In this document: in pieces, positions 17,296 to 26,641 of the stretch
Layout: every line of letters begins with the position of its first letter
Numbering within the stretch: position 1 is the first letter of the stretch
DNA from: Tissierella simiarum
GTDB taxonomy: Bacteria > Bacillota > Clostridia > Tissierellales > Tissierellaceae
Direction of reading: 5' to 3'
Length of the DNA: 64,000 nt
Assembly (NCBI RefSeq): GCF_018917865.1
Contig: NZ_JAHLPM010000012.1
Location: forward strand, 1-64,000
Notes under the pieces: model-generated
What the model saw: the letters and a program-made list of their open reading frames with translations, nothing else
Databases searched by the model: none
Told to the model about the DNA's origin: nothing
Translations under genes and position numbers: made by a program

Positions 17296-18489
17296 TTACT
17301 TAATATTTTGCTTTACACCAGCTACATATACATCTAGAAGGTTCCAGCTATCATCAATTACTAAAATATCTGCATCTTTACCAGTTTCTATAGAACCTTT
17401 AGATTCGTATACTCCAATATATTTGGCTGGATTTTCTGATGCCATTTTTACTATATCACTAATAGATGCATGTACATTTTTTACTACATTACGAACAGAG
17501 CCAAGAAAACTAAGTTCTAAGTCCTTTACTTTTTCATAGTCAGACTTATTTATATTTTCTTCTCTACCATCATCATAAACTAATTTAATATAATCTCCAT
17601 TAGGAATAAATGTGCATTTACGAATATAATGATGGAAAGACTCTGTAACATGAGCTAAACCTGTACAATCTGTACTTAGTATAATACCTTCTGGTCCTTT
17701 GATTTTATAAACAATTTTAAATGCTTCAGGCTTTACAGTCATTCCTGTTTGCTTGCAAAATTCTGCATACATATCATCAAAGTACATAGCAGCTCCTGCA
17801 GTGCCTAATCTTCTATGGTGGAATCCTCTCATACCGCTAAAAGTATGGGTAAATCCTCCTAAACCAAGATCCTTTAATCTTTCAATATCTTCAAACTCTG
17901 CAGCACTATGACCTACCGAAATTTGAATTCCTTCCTTGTTTACATATTTAATAAACTCTTCGGAACCTGGAAGCTCTGGTGCCATAGTGATTAGCTTAAC
18001 ATTTTCTTTTCCTGCACTTTTAAAAAATCCATTTAATATTTCTATAGAAGGATTTAAACAATATTCTTCTTTTTGCATACCCTTATATTCTTTATTTATA
18101 AATGGACCTTCTAAATGAAAGCCTAGAACACAAGCACCTTTTTCAGGACTCCAACTATCTACTGCTTTCTTTCCTTCTGCAAGATAAGAGTTTATTTGCT
18201 CTATAGAGTCGGTTCCAGAAGTGGCTAGGTAAGATGTAACTCCTACCTTTACTAGCTCCTTAGACATATTTTCTATAGATTCCTTAGTACCTTCATGCCA
18301 GAAAGATCCAGTGGCCCATCCGTGAAGATGAATGTCTATAAAACCAGGTATAATAACATTATCACTATAATCAATTACGTCTTTAGACATAGGTTCTTGA
18401 TAAATGCCCGTTATTTTTCCATCTAATATTTCTAAATACCCTCGTTGAAAACCTTCTGGAGTGTAAATATTCTCACAGTATAAATACAT
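17296..18489 (-). CDS. nagA: N-acetylglucosamine-6-phosphate deacetylase-like amidohydrolase
   Basis: A 397-residue amidohydrolase. Metal and active-site motifs in order: DIHLHGWATG near residue 52, FHLEGPFINKEYKG near 125, VGHSAA near 193, FTHTFSGMRGFHHR near 213 and the catalytic aspartate in LSTDCTGLAH near 273. NagA removes the acetyl group of GlcNAc-6-phosphate, yielding glucosamine-6-phosphate. It is the last of four genes in a minus-strand operon, 12 bases after a GH4 glycosidase, so the imported sugar may contain an N-acetylhexosamine. No nagB is present in the window. Confidence 0.82.
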   Translation of the reverse strand: MYLYCENIYTPEGFQRGYLEILDGKITGIYQEPMSKDVIDYSDNVIIPGFIDIHLHGWATGSFWHEGTKESIENMSKELVKVGVTSYLATSGTDSIEQINSYLAEGKKAVDSWSPEKGACVLGFHLEGPFINKEYKGMQKEEYCLNPSIEILNGFFKSAGKENVKLITMAPELPGSEEFIKYVNKEGIQISVGHSAAEFEDIERLKDLGLGGFTHTFSGMRGFHHRRLGTAGAAMYFDDMYAEFCKQTGMTVKPEAFKIVYKIKGPEGIILSTDCTGLAHVTESFHHYIRKCTFIPNGDYIKLVYDDGREENINKSDYEKVKDLELSFLGSVRNVVKNVHASISDIVKMASENPAKYIGVYESKGSIETGKDADILVIDDSWNLLDVYVAGVKQNIK

Positions 18490-18501
18490 TGAATCACCCC
18501 T

Positions 18502-19830
18502 TTATTTCAATTTCCAATATTTACTATTAGCTTCCATTAAATCATCTAATACAGCTTTTGCATGATTTGGATTCACTACAGTTCTATTAAGAGTTAGTGC
18601 TTGAATAGCTTTTTGATAATTATTTTCTAAACAAGCTTCTACTGTAAGTTTTTCATAAGCATATTGATTTTCCAATAGACCCTTATAAAAAGTATCTACT
18701 TCTCCATAAGGATATGCTTCAGCTCCATTTTTAGTAAGCTCTCCTGCACATTCCACTATGGCATCGGCAGGTAAGTTAGGAATAATGCCTTGATTTCTTA
18801 CCATAACTACAAATACTTTTCTAAGATCATATGCAATAGATTCTGCAACTTCTACCATCATATTTCCATGAACTTCACCAATAAGGAGTGGTAGTCCTTC
18901 TAGTGAATTTTGTTCTCTAGCTTGTCTGCAAATATCTAATACTTGTTTTTCTCTACCCTTTTTAGCTTCATCTGCCCTTGTAAATTCTGGATTACTTTCT
19001 TTTGCTATTTCATCTGGGAAGAAATAGTATTGTAAATAAGTGTTAGGTAAATATTCTGGGAAATGAGCCATCATTTTATTAACATTTTTATATGTTTCCA
19101 GCCAAGATGGGTCTCTTTGTTCTGCATTAAATGGTTTAAACTCATGATTTGTTAAATAATCCTTTAGCTTTGGAAGTAAATCTTCCTTGGTTGGTGTATG
19201 GTAAAGCTTTGTAAACCATCCAAAGTGGTTTAGCCCAAAATATCTAGGTTCAATATCATACATATCTACATCTAATATTTTTGCAAATGATTTGATCATT
19301 GAATAAGGCTGATCGCATATATTTAATATTTTCTTATCTTCAGGGAATACTTTATCCAATGCTACGGCAACTATAGCTGCTGGATTTGTATAATTTAATA
19401 TCCAAGCCTCTGGTGCATATTCTCTTATTTTTTTAACCATATTTATCATTGGCATAATAGACCTCATGCCATAGGCAAAACCTCCTGGTCCGCAAGTTTC
19501 TTGCCCTACTAAACCATATTTTAATGGAATTTTTTCGTCATGGCTTCTCATTTCAAAATTTCCTGCTCGCATTTGACAAAATACGTAATCAGTATCTATA
19601 TATGCCTTGTTTTCATCATCTGTAAATAAGAGTTCAACTTCAGGACAATGTTTCTCCATAACTAGTCTAATATAATCTTTTTGTGCATCTATACGTTCTT
19701 TGCTAATATCAAATAATATTAGCTTTTTAAGTGGAAAGCTATCTTTATAATTAACTAAGCTCCCTATTAATGCAGGGGTTCTTGTACTTCCACACCCAAC
19801 TATTGTAACTACTAATTTTTCTCTGTTCAT
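18502..19830 (-). CDS. GH4 glycosidase, 6-phospho-alpha-glucosidase type
   Basis: A 442-residue family 4 enzyme with N-terminal VTIVGCGSTRTPAL, QETCGPGGFAYG near residue 115 and NYTNPAAI near 150. The selectivity motif is CDQP (near 171), close to the CDMP of maltose-6'-phosphate hydrolases and unlike the CNVP of the beta enzyme at 12993. It acts in the cytosol with NAD and a divalent metal. It sits 5 bases after the RpiR gene, with its RBS AAAGGAG inside that gene's end. The NagA partner downstream makes a plain maltose substrate less certain. Confidence 0.85.
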   Translation of the reverse strand: MNREKLVVTIVGCGSTRTPALIGSLVNYKDSFPLKKLILFDISKERIDAQKDYIRLVMEKHCPEVELLFTDDENKAYIDTDYVFCQMRAGNFEMRSHDEKIPLKYGLVGQETCGPGGFAYGMRSIMPMINMVKKIREYAPEAWILNYTNPAAIVAVALDKVFPEDKKILNICDQPYSMIKSFAKILDVDMYDIEPRYFGLNHFGWFTKLYHTPTKEDLLPKLKDYLTNHEFKPFNAEQRDPSWLETYKNVNKMMAHFPEYLPNTYLQYYFFPDEIAKESNPEFTRADEAKKGREKQVLDICRQAREQNSLEGLPLLIGEVHGNMMVEVAESIAYDLRKVFVVMVRNQGIIPNLPADAIVECAGELTKNGAEAYPYGEVDTFYKGLLENQYAYEKLTVEACLENNYQKAIQALTLNRTVVNPNHAKAVLDDLMEANSKYWKLK

Positions 19831-19835
19831 AAATT

Positions 19836-20591
19836 TTACTCCTTTCTATGCATGTCGATATACGTTATCAGAATATGGGTTAGTGTGTGTAAGCCAATTC
19901 TTGAAATTAGATCATTGTATTTTGTTTCCGTATCATCGGCAAAGCAAAACATATTATAATTAGCTAACTTTTGTAATGAATTGTTAGAGAAAGAAGTTAG
20001 TGCAATAACATCTATACTTCTTGCTCTAGCAGCCTTAGTTATATTTAATATTTTTTCTGTTTCTCCAGATAGGGACATGACAAAGATAGTCTCCCCCTCG
20101 CCAAGTCCCTCACCTAAAACATCTATAAGATTAGGATCTCTAATCAATATAGACTTTACTTTAAGTAAAGCCAATCTGGAACTTAAAAGGTCTGCAATAG
20201 GTTCAGATGCTCCTCTTGCAACAATATATAGCATCTTAGAATTTAATATTTTTTCTACAATAGCCTTTATATTTTTTTCACTTTGAAGTGCTAAGGTTTT
20301 GCTTACTTCTCCGTGAATATTACCTAATATATCTTGAAAAGATAGTATTTGATCCTTCTTCTTTTTATTTTGAACGTAATCTTTTACATAATATCTAAGT
20401 TCGCTATAGCCATCAAAGCCAAGCTTTTTAGACAGATTGATAACAGAAGTCTTTGAAACATATAGTTTTTCTGCTATCTCATTTGCTGTAAGATGAATTA
20501 CCTTTTCAGAATTAGTCATAATATATTCTATTATTTTTTTCTCAAGCCCAGTAAGTTCTGAATATCTCTCTGTCAATTTACTTAGATCCAC
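19836..20591 (-). CDS. MurR/RpiR-family transcriptional regulator
   Basis: A 251-residue regulator: N-terminal RpiR helix-turn-helix (LTANEIAEKLYVSKTSVINLSKKLGF near residues 34-59) and a C-terminal SIS sugar-phosphate-binding domain (IVARGASEPIADLLSSRLAL near 128). It starts with GTG, and the EIICB stop and this start share one base (TAGTG), so the two are translationally coupled. It probably senses the phosphorylated sugar made by the adjacent EIICB and controls this operon. No operator was identified with confidence. Confidence 0.9.
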   Translation of the reverse strand: MDLSKLTERYSELTGLEKKIIEYIMTNSEKVIHLTANEIAEKLYVSKTSVINLSKKLGFDGYSELRYYVKDYVQNKKKKDQILSFQDILGNIHGEVSKTLALQSEKNIKAIVEKILNSKMLYIVARGASEPIADLLSSRLALLKVKSILIRDPNLIDVLGEGLGEGETIFVMSLSGETEKILNITKAARARSIDVIALTSFSNNSLQKLANYNMFCFADDTETKYNDLISRIGLHTLTHILITYIDMHRKE

Positions 20592-22165
20592 TATTTGACC
20601 ACCTCACCTTGTAATTGATTATCTACAGCATTTCTAACAAATTCTACATTAGGACCAAATACAATATGTATATGGTTTTTAGTAGGGAAGAATATTCCCG
20701 AAGTTCCAGATGTCTTTAATTTTTCTTTATCTACTAATTTCATATCCTTCAAATCTATTCTTAACCTAGTAACACAGTTTTCAACATGAATTATATTACT
20801 TCTTCCTCCTAATGCATCTATTACTATAGACGCAACTTCGCCATATCTTTTTTCTTTTAATAAGGAGTTATATTCTATATCTTCTTCTTCTCGACCTGGA
20901 GTCGGAATATTCCATTTTTTAATAGCCCAAGTAAATAGAAAATATGTAATAAAGAATAATGGAATACCTACTATTAAGAGATTGTACCATCTTGTATTTT
21001 CATACATTAAACCGAAAATAGCAAAATCAAATATTGTTCCTCTAATATACCCTACACCTGTTTTTAATAAGTATAATACTACTGCTCCACCGGCTGCTAA
21101 TAAAACATAGAGTACATATAGTAATGGAGCAATAAACAGGAATGAGAACTCCATAGGTTCTGTTACATTTCCTAAAAACGGAGTAAGAACCATAGTTATA
21201 ATAATACCCTTTACAAAAGGTTTGTTTTTAGCATAAGCTGTTTTATACATAGCAAGACCTATTGCCGGAATAATAAATAATGTTACAAGCATTTGGTTTT
21301 GTGCCATAAATCTGGTTAGGTCTGGTAACATTTCCCAAGCTTCATGGTTTGGACCTAACTCGAATAAAATTTTATTTAATGCTGGCAATACTCCAACAAA
21401 GGTTTCTCCTGCAATTACATAGGTTCCTCCAGCAGGAGTAAATCTAAGTAAGGCACTCCAAACATGGTGAAGTCCAAATGGAATTAAAAGACGTACCATA
21501 ACTATGTTTAAAAATACTCCAAAAGGTCCACTTAAGATAATAGATGACATTGAAATTAATGCATTAGTTAGCATTTGCCAGAAAAATGGTATAATAAGTC
21601 CAATAACCATAGTTACACCAATAGAAATAATTGGTACAGATTTTTTACCACTAAAGAAAGCAAATGCTACAGGAAGTTCAAGATTATAAAAACGATCTGT
21701 TAGTATTGCTCCAACAAGACCACTTATAATACCTCCAAGTACATCTAATCTTAAAGTTTGAATACCTAATACCATACCTTGACCAACTTGAGCCATTTCT
21801 TCTGCTGATGCAAGGTTTCCTGTTGCTTTTAACCAAATATTAATTGTTGCATTTAAAATTAAATAAGAAATAATAGACGAGAATACGGCTATACCCTTTT
21901 CCTTCTTTGACATTCCATAAGCTACACCCATAGCAAACAAGATAGGAAGATTACTGAATATAACGTTTGCAATGTCCCTTAAGCTAGTTAAAATAAGTTG
22001 AACAGTAGCATTGCCTAGAAAGGGAACTCTTTCAATCATGTACCCTTGTACTAGAGCTCCAGCTAATCCTAATACCATCCCTACAGGTGCCATTACAGCT
22101 ATGGGAAGTAATAAGGATCTACCAAAGCGTTGAATTTCTTCACTAGATTTACCACGTTTTGACAA
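20591..22165 (-). CDS. PTS alpha-glucoside-family EIICB
   Basis: The frame opens with GTG at 22174, but TTG at 22165 has GAGGTG at 6-base spacing, so I take TTG (524 residues). The N-terminal 430 residues form the glucose/maltose-type EIIC with about ten membrane segments (RSLLLPIAVMAPVGMVLGLAGAL; PFGLHHVWSALLRFTPAGGTY near 230). A hydrophilic linker leads to EIIB with its phosphocysteine in VENCVTRLRIDLKD. No EIIA is fused or adjacent, so it must borrow one, such as a glucose-type EIIA elsewhere. It is first in the four-gene operon. Confidence 0.9.
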   Translation of the reverse strand: MSKRGKSSEEIQRFGRSLLLPIAVMAPVGMVLGLAGALVQGYMIERVPFLGNATVQLILTSLRDIANVIFSNLPILFAMGVAYGMSKKEKGIAVFSSIISYLILNATINIWLKATGNLASAEEMAQVGQGMVLGIQTLRLDVLGGIISGLVGAILTDRFYNLELPVAFAFFSGKKSVPIISIGVTMVIGLIIPFFWQMLTNALISMSSIILSGPFGVFLNIVMVRLLIPFGLHHVWSALLRFTPAGGTYVIAGETFVGVLPALNKILFELGPNHEAWEMLPDLTRFMAQNQMLVTLFIIPAIGLAMYKTAYAKNKPFVKGIIITMVLTPFLGNVTEPMEFSFLFIAPLLYVLYVLLAAGGAVVLYLLKTGVGYIRGTIFDFAIFGLMYENTRWYNLLIVGIPLFFITYFLFTWAIKKWNIPTPGREEEDIEYNSLLKEKRYGEVASIVIDALGGRSNIIHVENCVTRLRIDLKDMKLVDKEKLKTSGTSGIFFPTKNHIHIVFGPNVEFVRNAVDNQLQGEVVK

Positions 22166-22389
22166 TTCCTTCACCTCTTTTTTTCAAAATATTTTGAAAC
22201 TACCTTTATTTAATATTCTCATACTAAATCCTCAAACACAATAGGTATGGAGGGTTTAGGACCATATTACCTGCTTTTGTCCTTGGTAATTATACATGAC
22301 TTTAGTCTATGAGTGCAATAAATAGCTATACGATCCTATTTAACTTTATATAACAAAATATATTCTTCAATAGAAACTTTTATGAAATA

Positions 22390-22465
22390 GGAAAATAATG
22401 GGGAAAAAGTTATTTCTGTGTATAATTCAGATCTTTGGATTATACACTGTTTTCTTTTTTGTCAA
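22390..22465 (+). repeat. Repeated stem-loop element, copy 2
   Basis: Same core as copy 1: GTGTATAAT, a 12-base loop, ATTATACAC, with the same left flank GGGGAAAAAGTTATTTCT and a T-rich right flank (TTTTCTTTTTT). It lies in the 383-base divergent gap between EIICB (minus) and the flavoprotein gene (plus), where no plus-strand gene needs a terminator. The rest of that gap holds a dyad, ATTACC (22266-22271) with GGTAAT (22285-22290), on the EIICB side. Confidence 0.6.
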
Positions 22466-22548
22466 TTTTTATTGTTAAAATAGACAAAACTACTAATAAT
22501 GTATAAAATAAATAAAGAATAATTAAATTTGGATAAAGGAGTTTTTAT

Positions 22549-23775
22549 ATGAGCAATAAAATAATTATTATTGGTGGGGGCGCAGCAGGAATGATGGCTG
22601 CACTATCGGCAAGGAGAAATGGTGGTGAAGTACTAATATTAGAAAGAAACGATAGGGTTGGTAAAAAAATTTTAGCTACAGGAAATGGTAGATGTAATTA
22701 TACCAATCTTAATTTATCAATAAATAATTATCATGGTAAAAATCCAAAGTTTGCCTATAGTCCATTATCACAATTTAATGTAGAAAAAACCATTGATTTT
22801 TTTGAAAAACTTGGAATAACTCCAGCTGTAGAAGACAATGGGAAGGTATTTCCTTTATCTTTTCAAAGCTCCAGTGTATTAGATATATTAAGATTTGAGT
22901 TAGACTATGAAGGAGTAGAGGTAATAACAGGAGCTTTTGTGGCGGAGATAAAAAAGAAGAATAAGTTCAAAGTAACTTTAAAAGATGGGAAGAGTTTTGA
23001 AGGCGATAAGGTGATTATTGCTACTGGGGGAATGGCTTCTCCTAATACAGGTTCTGATGGTAATGGCTATACTTTATGTAAAAGCGTTGGTCATACTATA
23101 GTAGATGTTTTTCCTGGATTAGTACAGTTAAAACTTGAAGGCAATTTATTTAATCAGCTAGATGGCGTTAAATTTGTTGGTGCAGCAAGTTTGTATCAAG
23201 ATAAAAGGCTGATAAAAGAAGATAAAGGGGATATATTATTCACCAACTATGGCATATCTGGACCGCCAATACTACAACTTAGTAGAATCGCTTTAGAGTA
23301 CTTAAATAAAGGAAAGGAAGTAGAAATTAAAGTATCTATAATTCATACGAAAAGTGAGGAAGAACTATTTGACTATTTAATATATAGATTTGAACTTATG
23401 CCAAAGAAGACTATAGAAATTGCTTTAGTTGGACTAATAAATAAAAGGCTTATACTTCCCATTTTGAAAGAAACAACTATAGATAAAAATAAAAATGTAG
23501 CAAATTTATCTAAAGAAGAGATATTAAAGATAGCAAAAATACTTACAGATTGGAGATTTAAAGTTATTGGCAGTAAATCTTGGGGAAATGCACAAGTTAC
23601 TGCAGGAGGAATATCTACTAATGAAATAAATAGTTCTACTATGGAGTCTAAAATTATTAAGGGACTTTATTTAGTTGGAGAAGTAATAGATATTGACGGA
23701 GACTGTGGAGGATTTAATCTTCAATGGGCTTGGTCTTCAGGATATATTGCTGGAATAAATGCAGCGAAAAAATAA
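22549..23775 (+). CDS. HI0933-family FAD-dependent oxidoreductase
   Basis: A 408-residue flavoprotein of the HI0933 / aminoacetone oxidase-like family. The FAD dinucleotide-binding motif IIGGGAAGMMAALSA is at residues 6-20, GNGRCNYTNLN near 46, the mid-protein IATGGMASPNTGSDGNGY near 161, and the C-terminal GGFNLQWAWSSG near 386. The physiological substrate of this family is not settled. The HAD phosphatase gene starts 12 bases later and is probably co-transcribed. Confidence 0.9.
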   Translation: MSNKIIIIGGGAAGMMAALSARRNGGEVLILERNDRVGKKILATGNGRCNYTNLNLSINNYHGKNPKFAYSPLSQFNVEKTIDFFEKLGITPAVEDNGKVFPLSFQSSSVLDILRFELDYEGVEVITGAFVAEIKKKNKFKVTLKDGKSFEGDKVIIATGGMASPNTGSDGNGYTLCKSVGHTIVDVFPGLVQLKLEGNLFNQLDGVKFVGAASLYQDKRLIKEDKGDILFTNYGISGPPILQLSRIALEYLNKGKEVEIKVSIIHTKSEEELFDYLIYRFELMPKKTIEIALVGLINKRLILPILKETTIDKNKNVANLSKEEILKIAKILTDWRFKVIGSKSWGNAQVTAGGISTNEINSSTMESKIIKGLYLVGEVIDIDGDCGGFNLQWAWSSGYIAGINAAKK

Positions 23776-23787
23776 GGAGGAGTGGAA

Positions 23788-24603
23788 ATGTACAAAATAT
23801 TAGCATTGGATTTAGATGGAACTTTATTAAATAAGAAACATGAGGTATCAGCTAAAAATAGAGAAATGATAGAAAAAATAAAGGAAAAAGGAATAAAGAT
23901 AATCTTACTTTCGGGTAGAGAGCCGGGTTCTGTAAAATACTATAGTGAACAGCTGGGATTAGAAGAAATATTATCTGGATTTAATGGAGGTATAATTACA
24001 GATAATAAGGGGGAAAAAATTTATTTTAACCAGTGTTTACAAGAAGAATTGGCAAAAGAAACTATATTTTTAAGCGAAAAAATGAATATGTGTAATGTAG
24101 TATTCATAGGAAATAAATTATATACACAGGATAAGAAAGATAGCCGATTTAAAACTTTTGAAAAATACACTTTAGTTTCTATAGAAGAAGTAGGCTGTTT
24201 ATCTACATTTTTAGAGAAAAATAAACTTTGGAGTAATATTAACAAAATATTATTGACTGATGATAATAAAATACTAAATGAATGTAAAGATATATTGGAA
24301 GAAAAGGTTGATAATGGTTTAACTATGCAATTTTCACTACCTTTTTTCTTAGAGATATTTAGTAAAGATATATCGAAAGGAGGTGCATTAGAAGAGATTA
24401 GTAAATTATATAAAGTTAACAAAGAAGAGATTATAGCCATAGGAGACGGAGAAAATGATATTACTATGATTCAATATGCAGGGTTAGGAGTGGCTATGGA
24501 TAATGCACCAGAGAATGTAAAGGAAATTGCAGATTTTATTACTTTATCTAATGAAGAAGATGGAGTAAGTAGTGTAATTAAAAAATTTATAGTTAATAAA
24601 TAA
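23788..24603 (+). CDS. Cof-type HAD-IIB phosphatase
   Basis: A GTG at 23782 abuts the AAGGAGG (23774-23780), so the ATG at 23788 is the likely start (271 residues). HAD motif I is LDLDGTLL near residue 7, motif II LLSGRE near 40, motif III the lysine in ISKGGAL, and motif IV GDGENDITMI near 213. The cap is of the IIB (Cof) type. These cytosolic enzymes remove phosphate from sugar phosphates or cofactors; the specific substrate is unknown. Confidence 0.92.
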   Translation: MYKILALDLDGTLLNKKHEVSAKNREMIEKIKEKGIKIILLSGREPGSVKYYSEQLGLEEILSGFNGGIITDNKGEKIYFNQCLQEELAKETIFLSEKMNMCNVVFIGNKLYTQDKKDSRFKTFEKYTLVSIEEVGCLSTFLEKNKLWSNINKILLTDDNKILNECKDILEEKVDNGLTMQFSLPFFLEIFSKDISKGGALEEISKLYKVNKEEIIAIGDGENDITMIQYAGLGVAMDNAPENVKEIADFITLSNEEDGVSSVIKKFIVNK

Positions 24604-24610
24604 ACAAAAC

Positions 24611-24638
24611 TTGACTATTATCGACATTATGATAGAAT
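24611..24638 (+). promoter_or_regulatory. Sigma-A-like promoter of the glucitol PTS operon
   Basis: TTGACT (24611-24616), 16 bases, TAGAAT (24633-24638), about 50 bases before the SorC-type regulator gene. Confidence 0.5.
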
Positions 24639-24689
24639 TTAATTGAAATTATTTTTATATATTGAAAAAAAATTCAAGGCGGTTATAAA

Positions 24690-25646
24690 ATGGAGAAAAA
24701 AGGATATAGCGTTAGGCTTATGGTAAAATGTGCCAAAATGTATTATGAAGAAAGTATGAATCAAGGAGAAATATCTGAAAAATTACAAATTTCAAAATCC
24801 TCTATATCTAGGATATTATCTGCAGCTAGAGAAGAGGGGATTGTAAAAATTATTGTAGAGAATCCATTAAAGGATGAACATATAGATTTAGAAAAAGAAT
24901 TGGAAAAGAAATTTAATTTAAAAGAAGTTATTGTAGTAGATAGTAGTGATAAACCAGAAGAAATTAAAAGGGATTTAGGAAGAGCAGCAGCAGAATATTT
25001 ACAAAGAATTATAAAAGATGGACAGATAGTAGGTATAACTTGGGGAACTACTTTAAGAGAGATTCCCCAATTTGTAAAGAATGATAAGAAGAATAAAGTA
25101 ACCTTTATTCCTATGTTAGGAGGTATAGGGGAAACAGAAATAGATATACATCCTAATCAAATTGCATTAGAATTAGCAAAAAAATTTAATGGAGATTGTA
25201 AGTTATTACATGCACCTTCAATTGTTGATGATTTAAAGAGAAAAGAAACTTTTATTCAAGATAAAAATATTCAAGGGTTCTATGAGTTATTTGATAAGAT
25301 AGATATTGGAGTGATGGGTATTGGATATCCATTACTTAATTCATCTACCCTTTTAGAAAGCGGATATTATACTATGAATGACATAAAAAGATTAGAAAAT
25401 GAAGGTGCTGTAGCAGATATTGGTTCACTTTTTATAGACAAAGATGGAAAAGGCGATAAATTTGAATTTAATGAAAGAGTTATAGGAATTGATTTAGAAG
25501 GGATTAAAAAGATTCCATTAACTATAGGTATAGCAGGGTCTATTTTAAAAAAGAATGCTATACTAGCTGCAATTAAAGGTAAGTTTATTAAAGTGCTAAT
25601 AGTGGATGGAATTACTGCTAAGTCCATGTTGGAGGAAACTAATTAA
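24690..25646 (+). CDS. SorC/DeoR-family sugar-binding regulator
   Basis: A 318-residue SorC-type regulator. The N-terminal helix-turn-helix is CAKMYYEESMNQGEISEKLQ into ISKSSISRILSAAREEG (residues about 11-46), followed by the sugar-phosphate-binding domain (GITWGTTLREI near 113, PMLGGIGETEIDIHPN near 140). It is the first gene of the glucitol PTS operon and 20 bases before gutM, so it most likely controls this operon in response to a polyol phosphate. Confidence 0.9.
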   Translation: MEKKGYSVRLMVKCAKMYYEESMNQGEISEKLQISKSSISRILSAAREEGIVKIIVENPLKDEHIDLEKELEKKFNLKEVIVVDSSDKPEEIKRDLGRAAAEYLQRIIKDGQIVGITWGTTLREIPQFVKNDKKNKVTFIPMLGGIGETEIDIHPNQIALELAKKFNGDCKLLHAPSIVDDLKRKETFIQDKNIQGFYELFDKIDIGVMGIGYPLLNSSTLLESGYYTMNDIKRLENEGAVADIGSLFIDKDGKGDKFEFNERVIGIDLEGIKKIPLTIGIAGSILKKNAILAAIKGKFIKVLIVDGITAKSMLEETN

Positions 25647-25666
25647 TCTAAAAAGTAGGTGATACA

Positions 25667-26032
25667 ATGGTTCATAAGGCTTTAGCCTTCATATTTGGAT
25701 TGTGGATACTACAAGGATTGATGTCGTACGGTCAAATTGTACATTATAGGAAAACCTTAACCCGATTAAAAACTAAAGGAAGAGTCTTTATTGGACAAGA
25801 AAAAGGAAAGCTAAAACCGGGTAGTATAGTTTTATTGGTAGTAGATAATAGCAATAAAATTATAGATGTGCAAGAGATGAAAGGTATATCAGTATTTGAT
25901 AGGTTTAGAAAAAAAGAGAAGTATATTGGGAAATCCTTGGAAGAATTGGTGGAAGAATTGTCTCAATTTAAAAAAGAAACTGTTACCACAAAGGCTATGA
26001 AAAAAGCTTTAAAGGATTTTTCTTTAACTTAA
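25667..26032 (+). CDS. gutM: Glucitol operon activator GutM
   Basis: A 121-residue GutM-family protein with an N-terminal hydrophobic helix (ALAFIFGLWILQGLMSYGQI, residues 4-23), then a basic, soluble domain with GRVFIGQEKGKLKPGSIVLL near 38-57 and a C-terminal helix. GutM is known as an activator of the glucitol operon in enterobacteria and commonly lies with srl genes in Firmicutes. The membrane-anchored N-terminus is unusual for a DNA-binding regulator but standard for the family. It is placed between the SorC gene and srlA. Confidence 0.88.
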   Translation: MVHKALAFIFGLWILQGLMSYGQIVHYRKTLTRLKTKGRVFIGQEKGKLKPGSIVLLVVDNSNKIIDVQEMKGISVFDRFRKKEKYIGKSLEELVEELSQFKKETVTTKAMKKALKDFSLT

Positions 26033-26088
26033 ATATTAAATTTAAGGAGGATAGCTGTATTACAATATTTTATTAAAGGAGGAATAGC

Positions 26089-26622
26089 ATGGAATTTCTG
26101 GCAAAAGCAGCAGAATGGTTTATTGGTTTGTTCCAAGAAGGTGGAAATACCTTTATGGGCTTAGTTACTGGAATTTTACCTACTTTAATTGTTTTAATCA
26201 CCTTTGTTAACGCTATCATTAAGTTGGTAGGAGAAGATAAGGTACAAAAAGTTGCAACAATAGCAACAAAAAATATAGTTACTAGATATACTATATTACC
26301 TTTACTGTCTGTATTTTTCTTAACAAATCCTATGTGTTATACTTTTGGAAAATTTGTAGACGAAAAATATAAACCAGCCTTTTATGATGCAGCAGTATCC
26401 TTTGTTCATCCTATTACAGGACTATTTCCTCATGCTAATGCATCTGAATTATTTGTGTATTTAGGTGTAGCAGAAGGCTTGAAACAACAGGGATTACCTT
26501 TAGGTCCAATTGCAGTAAGATATTTTATAGTTGGATTGATAGTAATTTTCTTAAGAGGAGTTACAACAGAAATAATTACTGCAAAAATGATGGACAAGCG
26601 AGTAGTGTCTAAGAATAGTTAG
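26089..26622 (+). CDS. srlA: PTS glucitol/sorbitol EIIC
   Basis: A 177-residue membrane protein, the usual length of the glucitol EIIC (SrlA) half-permease. Marker stretches: FIGLFQEGGNTFMGLVTGI near residues 12-30, TRYTILPLLSVFFLTNPMCY near 64 and PITGLFPHANASELFVYLG near 106. It forms the channel with the C part of SrlE. Its ATG follows AAAGGAGGAATAGC, and srlE starts 20 bases after the stop. Confidence 0.93.
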   Translation: MEFLAKAAEWFIGLFQEGGNTFMGLVTGILPTLIVLITFVNAIIKLVGEDKVQKVATIATKNIVTRYTILPLLSVFFLTNPMCYTFGKFVDEKYKPAFYDAAVSFVHPITGLFPHANASELFVYLGVAEGLKQQGLPLGPIAVRYFIVGLIVIFLRGVTTEIITAKMMDKRVVSKNS

Positions 26623-26641
26623 TGAATAAGGAGGGATTCTA

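Noticed and set aside
22390-22465. Copy 2 of the stem-loop as a plain terminator
   Set aside because: No plus-strand gene lies upstream to be terminated, since the neighbouring gene is on the minus strand.
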